Shown: positions 18,165-28,104 of the stretch, piece by piece | Layout: each line of letters opens with the position of its first letter | Numbering within the stretch: position 1 is the first letter of the stretch | Assembly (NCBI RefSeq): GCF_024397895.1 | Contig: NZ_CP073346.1 | Location: forward strand, 3,844,001-3,908,000 | DNA from: Pseudomonas benzenivorans | Lineage (GTDB): Bacteria; Pseudomonadota; Gammaproteobacteria; Pseudomonadales; Pseudomonadaceae | Direction: 5' to 3' | DNA: 64,000 nucleotides | Program-made: the position numbers and the translations under genes | The notes under the pieces: generated by a model | Database searches by the model: none | Seen by the model: the letters and a program-made list of their open reading frames with translations, nothing else | What the model was told of the DNA's origin: nothing

Positions 18165-18755
18165 ATGAGTCGAGAAGCCCTGCAGGAATCGCTGTCCGCG
18201 GTGATGGATAACGAAGCGGACGAATTGGAACTGCGGCGTGTGCTCAGTGCGAGCAACGACGACGAGCTGCGCGCGACCTGGTCGCGTTATCAGATCGCCC
18301 GCGCCGTCATGCACAAGGAGTTGCTGGAGCCGAAGCTGGATATCGCGGCGGCGGTGTCCGCGGCGCTTGCCGATGAGACGCTGCCGGTGGCCAGCAAGGT
18401 GGTGCGCGGTCCCTGGCGTTCGATCGGTCGTCTGGCTGTAGCGGCCTCGGTGACTGTCGCCGTGCTGGCAGGCGTGCGCCTGTACAACCAGGATGAAGTC
18501 ACTGGCGCGCAGTTGGCGCAGCAGCAGGCCGCTCAGCCGGCGCTGGCCAGTCCCCAGGCACAGGGCCCGGCAATGCTCGCGGGCTACAGTGCCGCAGCGG
18601 AACTGCCTGTGGCGCAGGCGGCTGTCGAGGCTGAGTCGGGCTGGCATGAGCAGCGCCTGCCGGCTTATCTGCGTCAGCATGCCCAGCAGGCCGCCATGAG
18701 TGGCGGCGAAAGCGCATTGCCTTATGCGCGCGCGGCTAGCCTGGAAAGCCGTTAA
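18165..18755 (+). CDS. mucA: anti-sigma factor MucA
   Basis: A 196-residue single-pass inner-membrane anti-sigma factor. The cytoplasmic N-terminal domain (about 1-80) begins SREALQESLSAVMDNEADE and binds AlgU. A transmembrane helix spans about residues 87-107, followed by a periplasmic tail that MucB protects from AlgW cleavage. The reading frame is intact, with no sign of the truncating mutations common in mucoid isolates, so alginate control should be wild-type. It follows algU by 31 bases. Confidence 0.97.
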   Translation: MSREALQESLSAVMDNEADELELRRVLSASNDDELRATWSRYQIARAVMHKELLEPKLDIAAAVSAALADETLPVASKVVRGPWRSIGRLAVAASVTVAVLAGVRLYNQDEVTGAQLAQQQAAQPALASPQAQGPAMLAGYSAAAELPVAQAAVEAESGWHEQRLPAYLRQHAQQAAMSGGESALPYARAASLESR

Positions 18756-18763
18756 GGAGACGC

Positions 18764-19720
18764 ATGCGCTTTATTCCCCTCTCGTTGTTGCTCTGCGGCA
18801 GCTGCTGGGCGTTTTCCGTCTCCGCTGCCGACAGCGCGCAAGACTGGCTGCAGCGCCTGGGCGAGGCTGAGCGCAGCCAGAGCTTTCAGGGTACGTTTGT
18901 TTACGAGCGAAACGGCAGCTTCTCCACCCACAGCATCTGGCATAGGGTCGAGCAGGATGGCGCCGTGCGCGAGCGGTTGTTGCAGCTGGATGGTCCGGCC
19001 CAGGAAGTGTTGCGGGTCAATGGGCGCGCCGAATGCGTAAGCGGTGCGCTGGCCGACCAGGTCGCCGGAAATCAGGCCTGGCCTGCCCGTGAGCTGGATG
19101 TCGAGCAGTTGCAGCAGTGGTATGAGTTGCGCCTCGCGGGGGAGTCCCGAGTGGCCGACCGTGCGGCGGTGGTGCTGCTCTTGGTGCCGCGTGACCAGCA
19201 TCGTTATGGGGTTGAGCTCCATCTTGATCGCGACAGCGGTCTACCGCTGAAGACGCTGTTGCTGAACGATAAGGGGCAGTTGCTCGAGCGCTTCCAGTTC
19301 ACGCGCCTGGATACCGCGTCACCGCCCGCCGATGATTCGCTGCAACCGAGCGCTGATTGTCAGTCGGTGCGCCTGGCCGAGGCGAAGGCGCCTGCCGCCG
19401 GTGCCTGGCGAGCGGACTGGTTGCCGCCTGGTTTTACCTTGAGCAGTGCCAGTCAACGCCGTAGCCCGGTCTCGGATGAGGCGGTTTCCTGTTTGGTATA
19501 TGACGATGGCGTGGCCCGCTTCAGCGTGTTCCTGGAGCCGCTGCATGGCGCTGCCGTCGGGGATGCGCGCAGTCAGCTTGGTCCGACGGTTGCGGTTTCC
19601 CGGCGAATGGCCACCGACGATGGCGACATGATGGTCACGGTGGTCGGTGAGATCCCGCTGGGAACGGCCGAGCGGGTCGCCCTGTCGATGCGTGCCAGCG
19701 AAGCGCAGGTCGCACCATGA
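18764..19720 (+). CDS. mucB: sigma factor regulatory protein MucB (RseB)
   Basis: A 318-residue periplasmic protein with a Sec signal peptide ending near FSVSAADS. The N-terminal LolA-like domain begins DWLQRLGEAERSQSFQGTF, and a smaller C-terminal domain follows, as in RseB/MucB. It binds the periplasmic tail of MucA and shields it from regulated proteolysis; lipid or LPS intermediates release it. It starts eight bases after mucA and overlaps mucC by four bases. Confidence 0.96.
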   Translation: MRFIPLSLLLCGSCWAFSVSAADSAQDWLQRLGEAERSQSFQGTFVYERNGSFSTHSIWHRVEQDGAVRERLLQLDGPAQEVLRVNGRAECVSGALADQVAGNQAWPARELDVEQLQQWYELRLAGESRVADRAAVVLLLVPRDQHRYGVELHLDRDSGLPLKTLLLNDKGQLLERFQFTRLDTASPPADDSLQPSADCQSVRLAEAKAPAAGAWRADWLPPGFTLSSASQRRSPVSDEAVSCLVYDDGVARFSVFLEPLHGAAVGDARSQLGPTVAVSRRMATDDGDMMVTVVGEIPLGTAERVALSMRASEAQVAP

Positions 19721-20172
19721 TCGAGGAGCAGGGGCGGGTCGTCGCCGTCGAGGCGGGGGCGGTGTGGGTCGAGACCCTGCGCAAGAGCACTTGCTCCAGT
19801 TGCTCGGTGAGTGCCGGTTGCGGCCAGGGCGTGCTCGATCGCCTCGGTGTGGGCGGCCGCCGCGGCCATGCGCGCGCGCTGTCCGATCTGTCGCTGAGCG
19901 TCGGCGACGAGGTGGTGATCGGTGTGCGGGAAGACCTCCTGGTGCGAGCTTCCCTGTTGGTGTACCTGATGCCTCTGCTAGGGTTGTTCGCGGCGGCATT
20001 GCTCGCCGGGGCAATGTCGCTGAGTGAGCCCTATGTGGTGCTCTGCGCGGGCGGCGGGATGCTGCTGTCCTGGCTCGGGGTGCGTTGGCGCAGCGCGCGT
20101 ATTGCCGGAGATCCGGCTTTGCAGCCAGTGGTCTTGCGTGCCCTCATAGCGAATGCTGCGCCTGCGCTGTGA
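19717..20172 (+). CDS. mucC: RseC/MucC family membrane protein
   Basis: A 151-residue inner-membrane protein. The N-terminal cytoplasmic part carries a cysteine cluster, CSSCSVSAGCGQG, and two adjacent transmembrane helices lie at about residues 70-120. This is the RseC/MucC arrangement; relatives contribute to SoxR reduction in E. coli, and MucC has a mild effect on AlgU activity. Translational coupling to mucB is expected from the four-base ATGA overlap. Confidence 0.93.
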   Translation: MIEEQGRVVAVEAGAVWVETLRKSTCSSCSVSAGCGQGVLDRLGVGGRRGHARALSDLSLSVGDEVVIGVREDLLVRASLLVYLMPLLGLFAAALLAGAMSLSEPYVVLCAGGGMLLSWLGVRWRSARIAGDPALQPVVLRALIANAAPAL

Positions 20173-20203
20173 ATCTTGTTGTTTCTTGTGGATGGGGAGC
20201 TGT

Positions 20204-21640
20204 ATGTCGATGCCTAGGCTGAAACTGTGTTTTTCCGCGTTGCTGGCGGTGGTGCTGTTGGGCCAGACGATCGCCGCGCATGCGGAGTTGCCGGATTTTA
20301 CCGAATTGGTCGAGGATGCTTCACCGGCGGTGGTGAACATCAGTACCCGGCAGAAGATCCCGGAGCGGGTCGCCAGCGGTGGCGGGCAACTGCCGATCCC
20401 CGATCTCGAGGGGTTGCCGCCGATGTTTCGGGAGTTTTTCGAGCGCAATATCCCACAGGTGCCGCGCTCACCCGGCGGTGGTCGTCAGCGCGAGGCGCAG
20501 TCGCTGGGCTCGGGCTTTATCATTTCCGCCGACGGTTACGTGCTGACCAACAATCACGTGATTGCCGATGCCGACGAGATCCTGGTGCGCCTGTCGGACC
20601 GCAGCGAGCTGGAAGCCAAGCTGGTGGGTACCGATCCGCGCAGCGACGTGGCCTTGCTCAAGATTGACGGTAAAAATCTGCCCACGGTCAAGCTGGGCAA
20701 GTCCGAGGAGTTGAAGGTCGGCGAGTGGGTGTTGGCGATTGGTTCGCCGTTCGGTTTCGATCACTCGGTAACGGCTGGCATCGTCAGTGCCAAGGGCCGC
20801 AGCCTGCCGAACGAAAGCTACGTGCCTTTCATCCAGACCGATGTGGCGATCAATCCGGGTAACTCCGGTGGCCCGCTGTTCAATCTGGATGGCGAAGTGG
20901 TCGGCATCAACTCGCAGATTTTCACCCGCTCCGGAGGCTTCATGGGCCTGTCCTTCGCCATTCCGATGAGCGTGGCCCTGGACGTGGCCGAGCAGCTCAA
21001 GGCAGACGGCAAGGTCAGTCGCGGTTGGCTCGGCGTGGTGATTCAGGAAGTGAACAAGGACCTGGCCGAGTCCTTCGGCCTGGACAAGCCGGCTGGCGCG
21101 CTGGTCGCCCAGGTGCTGGACAACGGGCCGGCCGCCAAGGGCGGCCTGCAGGTTGGCGATGTGATCCTCAGCCTGAACGACAAGCCGATCATCATGTCCG
21201 CCGATCTGCCCCATCTGGTCGGCGCTCTGAAGCCGGGCAGCACGGCCGAATTGGATGTGGTCCGTGAAGGCTCGCGCAAGAAACTCCAGCTCACCATTGG
21301 CGCCCTGCCGGAAGAGGGCGAGATGCTGGCCGGCGATACGGCGCCGGGCGGCGAGCGCAGCAGCAATCGCCTCGGGGTCAAGGTGGTCGAGTTGAGCGCT
21401 GAGCAGCGTAAGAGTCTCGATCTTCAGGGTGGTGTGGTCATCACCGAGGTACTGGAGGGGCCCGCGGCGATGATTGGTTTGCGGGCTGGCGATGTGATCA
21501 CTCACCTGAACAACCAGGCGATCGATTCGGCCAAGACCTTCACCCAGGTGGCGCAATCCTTGCCGAAGAATCGTTCGGTATCGATGCGTGTGCTGCGCCA
21601 GGGGCGCGCCAGCTTCATCACCTTCAAGCTGGCGGAGTAA
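20204..21640 (+). CDS. mucD: periplasmic serine protease MucD (DegP/HtrA)
   Basis: A 478-residue HtrA-family periplasmic protease/chaperone. A signal peptide ends near GQTIAAHAEL. The catalytic triad is H118 (TNNHVIAD), D148 (RSDVALL) and S221 (GNSGGPLF). Two PDZ domains follow, at about 270-365 and 380-475. MucD degrades misfolded envelope proteins and so dampens AlgU signalling. The ATG at 20204 has GGGGAG upstream; another ATG six bases later is possible. A strong terminator follows the gene. Confidence 0.97.
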   Translation: MSMPRLKLCFSALLAVVLLGQTIAAHAELPDFTELVEDASPAVVNISTRQKIPERVASGGGQLPIPDLEGLPPMFREFFERNIPQVPRSPGGGRQREAQSLGSGFIISADGYVLTNNHVIADADEILVRLSDRSELEAKLVGTDPRSDVALLKIDGKNLPTVKLGKSEELKVGEWVLAIGSPFGFDHSVTAGIVSAKGRSLPNESYVPFIQTDVAINPGNSGGPLFNLDGEVVGINSQIFTRSGGFMGLSFAIPMSVALDVAEQLKADGKVSRGWLGVVIQEVNKDLAESFGLDKPAGALVAQVLDNGPAAKGGLQVGDVILSLNDKPIIMSADLPHLVGALKPGSTAELDVVREGSRKKLQLTIGALPEEGEMLAGDTAPGGERSSNRLGVKVVELSAEQRKSLDLQGGVVITEVLEGPAAMIGLRAGDVITHLNNQAIDSAKTFTQVAQSLPKNRSVSMRVLRQGRASFITFKLAE

Positions 21641-21654
21641 ATCCGCCGATCCGC

Positions 21655-21681
21655 AAAAGGGCGACTGCGGTCGCCCTTTTT
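21655..21681 (+). terminator. intrinsic terminator after mucD
   Basis: AAAAGGGCGAC and GTCGCCCTTTT are perfect 11-base reverse complements around a four-base loop, giving a T run on the plus strand. It ends the algU-mucABCD operon, so lepA has its own promoter just after. Confidence 0.93.
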
Positions 21682-21788
21682 CATGCCTGCCGGTCGGCGC
21701 CCGGGCGTGACGTGCGCGGCGTCGATCGGGTACACTTCCCGGCTATTTTCGGCGGGCAGTCGCCTGCGGCCTTTTCGAGTGTTGTTCT

Positions 21789-23588
21789 GTGAGTGACCTG
21801 AGTCATATCCGCAATTTCTCCATCATCGCCCATATCGATCATGGCAAGTCCACCTTGGCTGACCGCTTCATCCAGATGTGCGGCGGCCTGAGCGAGCGTG
21901 AAATGGAGGCCCAGGTGCTGGACTCCATGGACCTGGAGCGCGAGCGCGGCATCACCATCAAGGCGCACAGCGTGACCCTGCACTACAAGGCGCGGGACGG
22001 GAAGACCTACCAGCTGAACTTCATCGACACCCCCGGCCACGTCGACTTCACCTATGAGGTCAGTCGTTCCCTGGCCGCCTGTGAAGGTGCGATCCTGGTG
22101 GTGGATGCCGGCCAGGGTGTCGAAGCCCAATCCGTGGCCAATTGTTACACCGCCATTGAGCAGGGCCTGGAGGTCATGCCGGTGCTGAACAAGATGGATC
22201 TGCCCCAGGCCGACCCGGACAAGGTCAAGGATGAGATCGAACACATCATCGGCATCGACGCCACCGACGCCGTGCCCTGCAGCGCCAAGAGCGGCATGGG
22301 CGTAGACGAGGTGCTGGAGCGCTTGGTGCAGGTCATTCCGGCACCCACAGGCGACATAGAGGCGCCGTTGCAGGCATTGATCATCGACTCCTGGTTCGAC
22401 AACTACCTGGGCGTGGTCTCCCTGGTGCGGGTGCGCCACGGCCGTATCAAGAAGGGCGACAAGGTGCTGGTCAAGTCCACCGGCAAGATCCACCAGGTCG
22501 ACAGTGTCGGTGTGTTCACCCCGAAACACACTGCCACCGCCGACCTCAAGGCCGGCGAGGTGGGCTTCATCATCGCCGGCATCAAGGACATTCATGGCGC
22601 ACCGGTAGGCGATACCCTGACCCTGGCCGCCACCCCCGATGTGGAAATGCTGCCGGGCTTCAAGCGGGTCAAGCCGCAGGTCTATGCCGGTCTGTTTCCC
22701 GTCAGTTCGGACGACTTCGAGGACTTCCGCGAGGCCCTGCAGAAGCTGACCCTCAACGACGCGGCCCTGCAGTATGAGCCGGAAAGCTCGGATGCCCTGG
22801 GCTTCGGCTTCCGCATCGGTTTCCTCGGCATGCTGCACATGGAGATCATTCAGGAGCGCCTGGAGCGCGAGTACGACCTGGACCTGATCACCACGGCGCC
22901 AACCGTGGTGTTCGAGGTGGTGATGAAGAACGGCGATACGATCTACGTCGACAACCCGTCAAAGCTGCCGGATCAGGCCTCGGTCGAGGACATGCGCGAG
23001 CCGATCGTGCGGGCCAATATCCTGGTGCCTCAGGAGCATCTGGGCAACGTCATCACCCTGTGCATCGAGAAGCGCGGGGTGCAGCGCGACATGCAGTTCC
23101 TCAGCAGTCAGGTGCAGGTGTCCTATGACTTGCCGATGAACGAGGTGGTCCTCGACTTCTTCGATCGGCTGAAATCTGTCAGCCGTGGCTACGCGTCCCT
23201 GGACTACAGCTTCGACCGTTTCGAGTCGGCCAACCTGGTCAAGCTGGATGTGCTGATCAATGGCGAGAAGGTCGATGCCCTGGCCCTGATCGTCCATCGG
23301 GACAAGGCCCACTACAAGGGCCGTGCGTTGACCGAGAAAATGAAGGAGCTGATCCCGCGGCAGATGTTCGACGTGGCGATTCAGGCGGCGATAGGCGGAC
23401 AGATTGTCGCGCGGACCACCGTCAAGGCGCTGCGCAAGAACGTACTGGCTAAATGCTACGGTGGCGACGTGAGCCGCAAGCGCAAGCTGCTGGAGAAGCA
23501 GAAGGCCGGTAAGAAAAGGATGAAGCAGGTGGGCAGCGTGGAAATCCCCCAGGAAGCCTTCCTCGCCGTGCTGAAAGTGGATAGTTAA
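21789..23588 (+). CDS. lepA: elongation factor 4 (LepA)
   Basis: A 599-residue translational GTPase, the same length as Pseudomonas LepA. G1 is [10 protein letters not shown]3 is DTPGHVDF and G4 is NKMDLPQAD. The LepA-specific C-terminal domain near the end ([20 protein letters not shown]) is present. It acts on stalled ribosomes or during subunit assembly. It begins with GTG at 21789, after the mucD terminator, and lepB follows six bases after its stop, which is the classical lepA-lepB operon. Confidence 0.98.
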   Translation: MSDLSHIRNFSIIAHIDHGKSTLADRFIQMCGGLSEREMEAQVLDSMDLERERGITIKAHSVTLHYKARDGKTYQLNFIDTPGHVDFTYEVSRSLAACEGAILVVDAGQGVEAQSVANCYTAIEQGLEVMPVLNKMDLPQADPDKVKDEIEHIIGIDATDAVPCSAKSGMGVDEVLERLVQVIPAPTGDIEAPLQALIIDSWFDNYLGVVSLVRVRHGRIKKGDKVLVKSTGKIHQVDSVGVFTPKHTATADLKAGEVGFIIAGIKDIHGAPVGDTLTLAATPDVEMLPGFKRVKPQVYAGLFPVSSDDFEDFREALQKLTLNDAALQYEPESSDALGFGFRIGFLGMLHMEIIQERLEREYDLDLITTAPTVVFEVVMKNGDTIYVDNPSKLPDQASVEDMREPIVRANILVPQEHLGNVITLCIEKRGVQRDMQFLSSQVQVSYDLPMNEVVLDFFDRLKSVSRGYASLDYSFDRFESANLVKLDVLINGEKVDALALIVHRDKAHYKGRALTEKMKELIPRQMFDVAIQAAIGGQIVARTTVKALRKNVLAKCYGGDVSRKRKLLEKQKAGKKRMKQVGSVEIPQEAFLAVLKVDS

Positions 23589-23594
23589 GGGCCT

Positions 23595-24449
23595 ATGTCG
23601 ATCAATTTTCCGCTGTTGCTGGTCATTGCCGTTGCGGTCTGCGGTGCCCTGGCTCTCTTCGACCTGGTGTTTCTGGCGCCCCGTCGCCGCGCGGCCATCG
23701 ATCAGTACCAGGGCCAGGTCGACCAGCCCGACGAGGCGGTGGTCGAGCGCCTGAACAAGGAACCGCTGCTGGTCGAGTACGGCAAGTCGTTCTTTCCGGT
23801 GCTGGCGATCGTGCTGGTGTTGCGCTCGTTTCTGGTGGAACCGTTCCAGATTCCGTCCGGTTCGATGAAGCCGACGCTGGAAGTGGGCGACTTCATCCTG
23901 GTCAACAAGTTTGCCTACGGCATTCGCCTGCCGGTGCTGGATACCAAGATCATCGAGGTCGACGACCCCCAGCGCGGCGATGTCATGGTCTTCCGCTATC
24001 CCAGCGACCCGAACATCAATTACATCAAGCGTGTGGTCGGCCTGGCCGGCGACCATATCCGCTACAGCAGCGACAAGCGCCTGTTCGTCAATGGCAAGCC
24101 GGTGGCGGAGCAGTTGCTCGGCGAGGAGTCAGGCAGCCTCGGCAGCGTGGCGCTCTATCAGGAGCGTCTGGGCGAGATGGAGCATCTGATCCGCAAGGAG
24201 ATGCACCGTTATCGCGTCGAGCCGGGACGGGAGTGGGTGGTGCCCGAGGGGCACTACTTCATGATGGGCGACAATCGCGACAACTCGAACGACAGTCGCT
24301 ACTGGAACGACCCGAACATCCCCAAGCCATTGCTGGGTATGGTGCCGGACCGGAATATAGTGGGTAAGGCCTTCGCCGTGTGGATGAGCTGGCCGGATCC
24401 AAAGTTGCGCAATCTGCCGAACTTCTCCCGGGTCGGCCTGATCCATTGA
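23595..24449 (+). CDS. lepB: signal peptidase I
   Basis: A 284-residue type I signal peptidase that removes Sec and Tat signal peptides at the outer face of the inner membrane. Two N-terminal membrane segments are visible (about residues 5-27 and 58-76). The catalytic Ser/Lys dyad is S90 (PSGSMKPTL) and K145 (NYIKRVVGLAGD). Box E reads GDNRDNSNDSRYW. The start at 23595 lies six bases after lepA. Confidence 0.98.
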   Translation: MSINFPLLLVIAVAVCGALALFDLVFLAPRRRAAIDQYQGQVDQPDEAVVERLNKEPLLVEYGKSFFPVLAIVLVLRSFLVEPFQIPSGSMKPTLEVGDFILVNKFAYGIRLPVLDTKIIEVDDPQRGDVMVFRYPSDPNINYIKRVVGLAGDHIRYSSDKRLFVNGKPVAEQLLGEESGSLGSVALYQERLGEMEHLIRKEMHRYRVEPGREWVVPEGHYFMMGDNRDNSNDSRYWNDPNIPKPLLGMVPDRNIVGKAFAVWMSWPDPKLRNLPNFSRVGLIH

Positions 24450-24556
24450 CGGCTTGTTTTTTGCGGCGCTGCTCAATGCAGCGCTTTCAGCTACGTATAA
24501 ACTTGTCCAAGAGTCTGCGGGGCTCTTTCACTATCTCTAGAACCTTGGGGTCAAAC

Positions 24557-24934
24557 ATGACATTTGCGCGTTCGCAAAAGGGCTTGTCGGTACTCAGCTT
24601 GCTGTTCGTGTTGGCGGTTGTGGCATTTCTCGCCAGCGCGGTGTTCAAGATGCTGCCGCACTACCTCGACTACATGTCCATGGAAAAGATCATCACCTCG
24701 GTGGGCACCGATCAAAGCCTGGATATCAAGACTGTGAGCGATTTCTATGGGCACGTCGGTAGAGGCATGGAAGTCAACAGCATTCGCGATGTGAGTCTGA
24801 AAGACATACTCAAGGTCAAGGTCGAGAACAACGAGTTCATTGCCCACCTGCAATACGAGAAGCGCGAGCCGTTGATCCAGAATCTCGATCTGGTGGCGCG
24901 CTTCGACAAAGAATACCGCGTGCGCATGCCGTGA
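24557..24934 (+). CDS. DUF4845 domain protein
   Basis: A 125-residue protein with one N-terminal transmembrane helix (about residues 10-32) preceded by a short basic segment, and a small extracytoplasmic or cytoplasmic domain. It matches the DUF4845 family, which nearly always lies between lepB and rnc in Pseudomonas and relatives. Function is unknown; the N-terminus is pilin-like in appearance ([13 protein letters not shown]). The ATG at 24557 is preferred over one at 24477 because it has GGGG upstream and gives the family's normal start. It overlaps rnc by four bases. Confidence 0.88.
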   Translation: MTFARSQKGLSVLSLLFVLAVVAFLASAVFKMLPHYLDYMSMEKIITSVGTDQSLDIKTVSDFYGHVGRGMEVNSIRDVSLKDILKVKVENNEFIAHLQYEKREPLIQNLDLVARFDKEYRVRMP

Positions 24935-25620
24935 GTGCTTCGTTAGACCGTCTGGAGCGTCAGCTCGGCTACAGCTTCAAGGACCGGGACCTGATGGTCC
25001 TGGCACTCACCCACCGCAGTTTTGCCGGGCGCAACAATGAGCGCCTGGAGTTTCTCGGCGATGCCATCCTCAACTTCGTCGCCGGCGAGGCGCTGTTCGA
25101 GCGTTTTCCCCAGGCCCGGGAAGGCCAGCTGTCTCGGCTACGCGCGCGGCTGGTGAAGGGCGAGACCCTGGCCGTGCTGGCCCGTGGCTTCGATCTGGGC
25201 GAGTACCTGCGCCTCGGTTCCGGTGAGCTGAAGAGCGGCGGTTTCCGCCGCGAGTCCATCCTCGCCGATGCCCTGGAAGCGCTGATCGGGGCCATCTATC
25301 TGGATGCCGGCATGGACGCGGCCCGCGAGCGGGTGCTGGCCTGGCTGACCAGTGAGCTGGACGGTCTGACCCTGGTCGACACCAACAAGGACCCGAAGAC
25401 CCGGCTGCAGGAGTTTCTGCAGTCACGTGCCTGTGAACTGCCCCGCTACGAGGTGGTGGATGTGCAGGGCGAGCCGCACTGCCGGACATTCGTGGTCGAG
25501 TGTCAGGTCACCCTATTGAACGAAAAGACCCTGGGGCAGGGGGCCAGTCGGCGTATCGCCGAACAGGTCGCCGCGGCAGCCGCCCTGATCGCCCTGGGTG
25601 TGGAGAATGGCAATGACTGA
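24931..25620 (+). CDS. rnc: ribonuclease III
   Basis: A 229-residue double-strand-specific endoribonuclease that processes rRNA precursors and structured mRNAs. The family signature [12 protein letters not shown] carries catalytic acidic residues, and the second acidic set lies in [17 protein letters not shown]-terminal dsRNA-binding domain occupies about residues 155-225. The GTG start overlaps the preceding stop as GTGA, and the end overlaps era by eight bases. Confidence 0.98.
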   Translation: MSASLDRLERQLGYSFKDRDLMVLALTHRSFAGRNNERLEFLGDAILNFVAGEALFERFPQAREGQLSRLRARLVKGETLAVLARGFDLGEYLRLGSGELKSGGFRRESILADALEALIGAIYLDAGMDAARERVLAWLTSELDGLTLVDTNKDPKTRLQEFLQSRACELPRYEVVDVQGEPHCRTFVVECQVTLLNEKTLGQGASRRIAEQVAAAAALIALGVENGND

Positions 25621-26515
25621 TGCACCCGTAACACGCTGTGGCTATGTCGCCATCGTCGGCCGGCCCAACGTGGGCAAGTCGACGCTGCTCAACCACATCC
25701 TCGGCCAGAAGTTGGCCATCACCTCGCGCAAGCCGCAAACCACCCGGCACAACATGCTCGGCATCAAGACCGAGGGTGAGGTACAGGCCATCTACGTCGA
25801 CACACCGGGTCTGCACAAGAACAGCGAGAAAGCCCTCAATCGCTACATGAACAAGAACGCTTCGGCGGCGTTGAAGGACGTCGACGTGGTGATCTTCGTG
25901 GTCGACCGCACCCGCTGGACCGACGAGGATCAGATGGTCCTGGAGCGCGTGCAGTACGTCCAGGGTCCGGTGATCCTGGCGGTCAACAAGACCGACCGCA
26001 TCGAGGAAAAAGCCGAGCTGATGCCCCATCTGGAGTGGTTGGCGCAGCAACTGCCGAACGCGGAGATCGTGCCGATCTCGGCGCAGCATGGACATAATCT
26101 GGATACCCTGGAGAAGCTGGTGGGCGAGCGCCTGCCCGAGGGTGTGCACTTCTTCCCGGAAGACCAGGTGACCGACCGCTCCAGCCGTTTTTTCGCCGCC
26201 GAGCTGGTGCGCGAGAAGATCATGCGCCAGCTCGGCGCCGAGCTGCCCTACCAGATCACCGTGGAGATCGAGGAGTTCAAGCGCGAAGGGCGCATCCTGC
26301 ATATCCATGCGCTGATACTGGTCGAGCGCGATGGCCAGAAGAAGATCATCATCGGCGACAAGGGTGAGCGCATCAAGCGTATCGGCCAGGAGGCGCGCAA
26401 GGACATGGAGGTGATGTTCGACTCCAAGGTCATGCTCAACCTCTGGGTCAAGGTCAAAGGCGGCTGGTCGGACGACGAGCGCGCCCTGCGCTCGCTGGGT
26501 TACGACGACATCTGA
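25613..26515 (+). CDS. era: GTPase Era
   Basis: A 300-residue ribosome-associated GTPase that binds 16S rRNA during 30S assembly. G1 is [10 protein letters not shown]3 is DTPGLH and G4 is NKTD. The C-terminal KH domain includes the GxxG-type element [13 protein letters not shown]. The ATG at 25613 is chosen for GGAG seven bases upstream; ATG 25607 and GTG 25598 are in frame. The rnc-era-recO-pdxJ order is the standard gammaproteobacterial operon. Confidence 0.97.
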   Translation: MTDAPVTRCGYVAIVGRPNVGKSTLLNHILGQKLAITSRKPQTTRHNMLGIKTEGEVQAIYVDTPGLHKNSEKALNRYMNKNASAALKDVDVVIFVVDRTRWTDEDQMVLERVQYVQGPVILAVNKTDRIEEKAELMPHLEWLAQQLPNAEIVPISAQHGHNLDTLEKLVGERLPEGVHFFPEDQVTDRSSRFFAAELVREKIMRQLGAELPYQITVEIEEFKREGRILHIHALILVERDGQKKIIIGDKGERIKRIGQEARKDMEVMFDSKVMLNLWVKVKGGWSDDERALRSLGYDDI

Positions 26516-26565
26516 GCCGTCTCCGGGCGCGTCCTCGCGCCCGCCACTGCGAGTAGCCCACGGTC

Positions 26566-27264
26566 ATGCTTGCACTCAGTCAACCCGCCTTCGTCCTGCA
26601 CAGCCGTGCCTACCGCGAGACCAGCGCGTTGGTCGACTTTCTCACGCCCCAGGGCCGTCTGCGTGCGGTGCTGCGCGGGGCGCGGGGCAAGGCCGGTACC
26701 CTTGCTCGGCCATTCGTACCGCTGGAAGCCGAGTTTCGCGGCCGCGGCGAGCTGAAGAACGTGGCTCGCCTGGAGGCCGGCGGCATCCCCAACCTGCTGA
26801 GCGGTGAGGCGCTGTTCAGTGGCCTGTACCTCAATGAGCTGCTGATCCGTCTGCTGCCGGCGGAAGATCCGCATCCGGCGGTGTTCGAGCATTATGCCCT
26901 CACGTTGCAGGCCCTGGCCCAGGGCCGTGCCCTGGAGCCACTGCTGCGCGCCTTCGAGTGGCGTTTGCTCGATGAACTCGGCTATGGTTTCGCCCTGGAT
27001 ACGGATCGGCATGGCCAGGCTGTCGTCGCTGGCGGGCTCTATCGCCTGCAGATCGACGCCGGGCTGGAGCCGGTCGGGCAGTTGCAGCCCGGGGTATTCC
27101 AGGGCGCCGACCTGCTCGCCATGGCCCAGGCCGACTGGAGCGCGGCAGGCGCCCTGGCTGCCGCCAAGCGCCTGATGCGCCAGGCCCTGGCGCCACACTT
27201 AGGCGGCCGGCCACTGGTCAGCCGCGAGTTATTCATGACACTCAAGGAGCCACCGCGTGACTGA
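26566..27264 (+). CDS. recO: DNA repair protein RecO
   Basis: A 232-residue RecO protein, which loads RecA on SSB-coated DNA together with RecR. The N-terminal OB fold begins [20 protein letters not shown], followed by the arginine-rich [13 protein letters not shown]. The helical C-terminal domain lacks a CxxC zinc site, as in some proteobacterial RecO proteins. It starts 50 bases after era and overlaps pdxJ by eight bases. Confidence 0.96.
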   Translation: MLALSQPAFVLHSRAYRETSALVDFLTPQGRLRAVLRGARGKAGTLARPFVPLEAEFRGRGELKNVARLEAGGIPNLLSGEALFSGLYLNELLIRLLPAEDPHPAVFEHYALTLQALAQGRALEPLLRAFEWRLLDELGYGFALDTDRHGQAVVAGGLYRLQIDAGLEPVGQLQPGVFQGADLLAMAQADWSAAGALAAAKRLMRQALAPHLGGRPLVSRELFMTLKEPPRD

Positions 27265-28003
27265 TGCCAATCGAATTCTGCTAGGCGTGAACATCGACCA
27301 TGTGGCGACCCTGCGCCAGGCCCGTGGCACCCGCTACCCGGACCCGGTGAAGGCCGCCCTGGACGCCGAGGAGGCCGGCGCCGACGGCATCACCGTGCAC
27401 CTGCGCGAGGACCGTCGGCACATCCAGGAGCGCGACGTGCGGGTGCTCAAGGAAGTGCTGCAGACGCGCATGAACTTCGAGATGGGCGTTACCGAGGAGA
27501 TGCTCGCATTCGCCGAGAGCATCCGCCCCGAACATGTCTGCCTGGTGCCGGAAACCCGCCAGGAGCTGACCACCGAGGGCGGCCTCGATGTGGCCGGGCA
27601 GGAGGCGCGGATTCGCGCTGCGGTGGAGCGCCTGAGCAATATCGGTTGCGAGGTGTCGCTGTTCATCGACCCAGAGGAGCGGCAGATCGAAGCCTCCAAG
27701 CGGGTCGGCGCGCCGGCCATCGAGTTGCACACCGGCCGCTATGCCGACGCCACGACCCCGGTCGAGGCGGCCAAGGAGCTGGCGCGGATTCGCGACGGCG
27801 TGGCCTGCGGCCTGGCCCATGGCCTGATCGTCAACGCCGGTCATGGCCTGCACTACCACAACGTCGAGCCGGTGGCGGCGATCGCCGGGATCAACGAGCT
27901 GAACATCGGTCACGCGCTGGTAGCCCATGCGCTGTTCGTCGGCTTCAAGCAGGCAGTGGCGGAGATGAAGCAGTTGATCGTCGCGGCGGCCAATCGCCGC
28001 TGA
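27257..28003 (+). CDS. pdxJ: pyridoxine 5'-phosphate synthase
   Basis: A 248-residue TIM-barrel enzyme that condenses 1-deoxy-D-xylulose 5-phosphate with 3-amino-2-oxopropyl phosphate to make pyridoxine 5'-phosphate. Family motifs include [31 protein letters not shown], and the phosphate-binding [11 protein letters not shown]. The GTG start at 27257 lies within the recO 3' end. A palindromic repeat element follows the stop. Confidence 0.98.
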   Translation: MTDANRILLGVNIDHVATLRQARGTRYPDPVKAALDAEEAGADGITVHLREDRRHIQERDVRVLKEVLQTRMNFEMGVTEEMLAFAESIRPEHVCLVPETRQELTTEGGLDVAGQEARIRAAVERLSNIGCEVSLFIDPEERQIEASKRVGAPAIELHTGRYADATTPVEAAKELARIRDGVACGLAHGLIVNAGHGLHYHNVEPVAAIAGINELNIGHALVAHALFVGFKQAVAEMKQLIVAAANRR

Positions 28004-28014
28004 TTCAAATGCCT

Positions 28015-28075
28015 GGTGGAAACGCTGCGGGGTTTCCACCCTACAGGGGATGCGCGCTGCACGCCTGTAGGGTGG
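28015..28075. repeat. compound palindromic intergenic repeat
   Basis: Two inverted repeats overlap. GGTGGAAAC (28015-28023) pairs with GTTTCCACC (28032-28040). CCACCCTACAGG (28036-28047) pairs perfectly with CCTGTAGGGTGG (28064-28075). Sequences of the GTAGGGTGGA...TCCACCCTAC type are a common intergenic palindromic repeat in some Pseudomonas genomes. Here it separates the convergent pdxJ and cmoB genes and could terminate both. Confidence 0.7.
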
Positions 28076-28104
28076 ACGGCCGAAGCCATACACCCGCCTC
28101 CGTG

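Noticed and set aside
18165..18755. Possible mucoid-type mucA frameshift
   Set aside because: The frame is complete through the transmembrane helix and periplasmic tail, with normal length.
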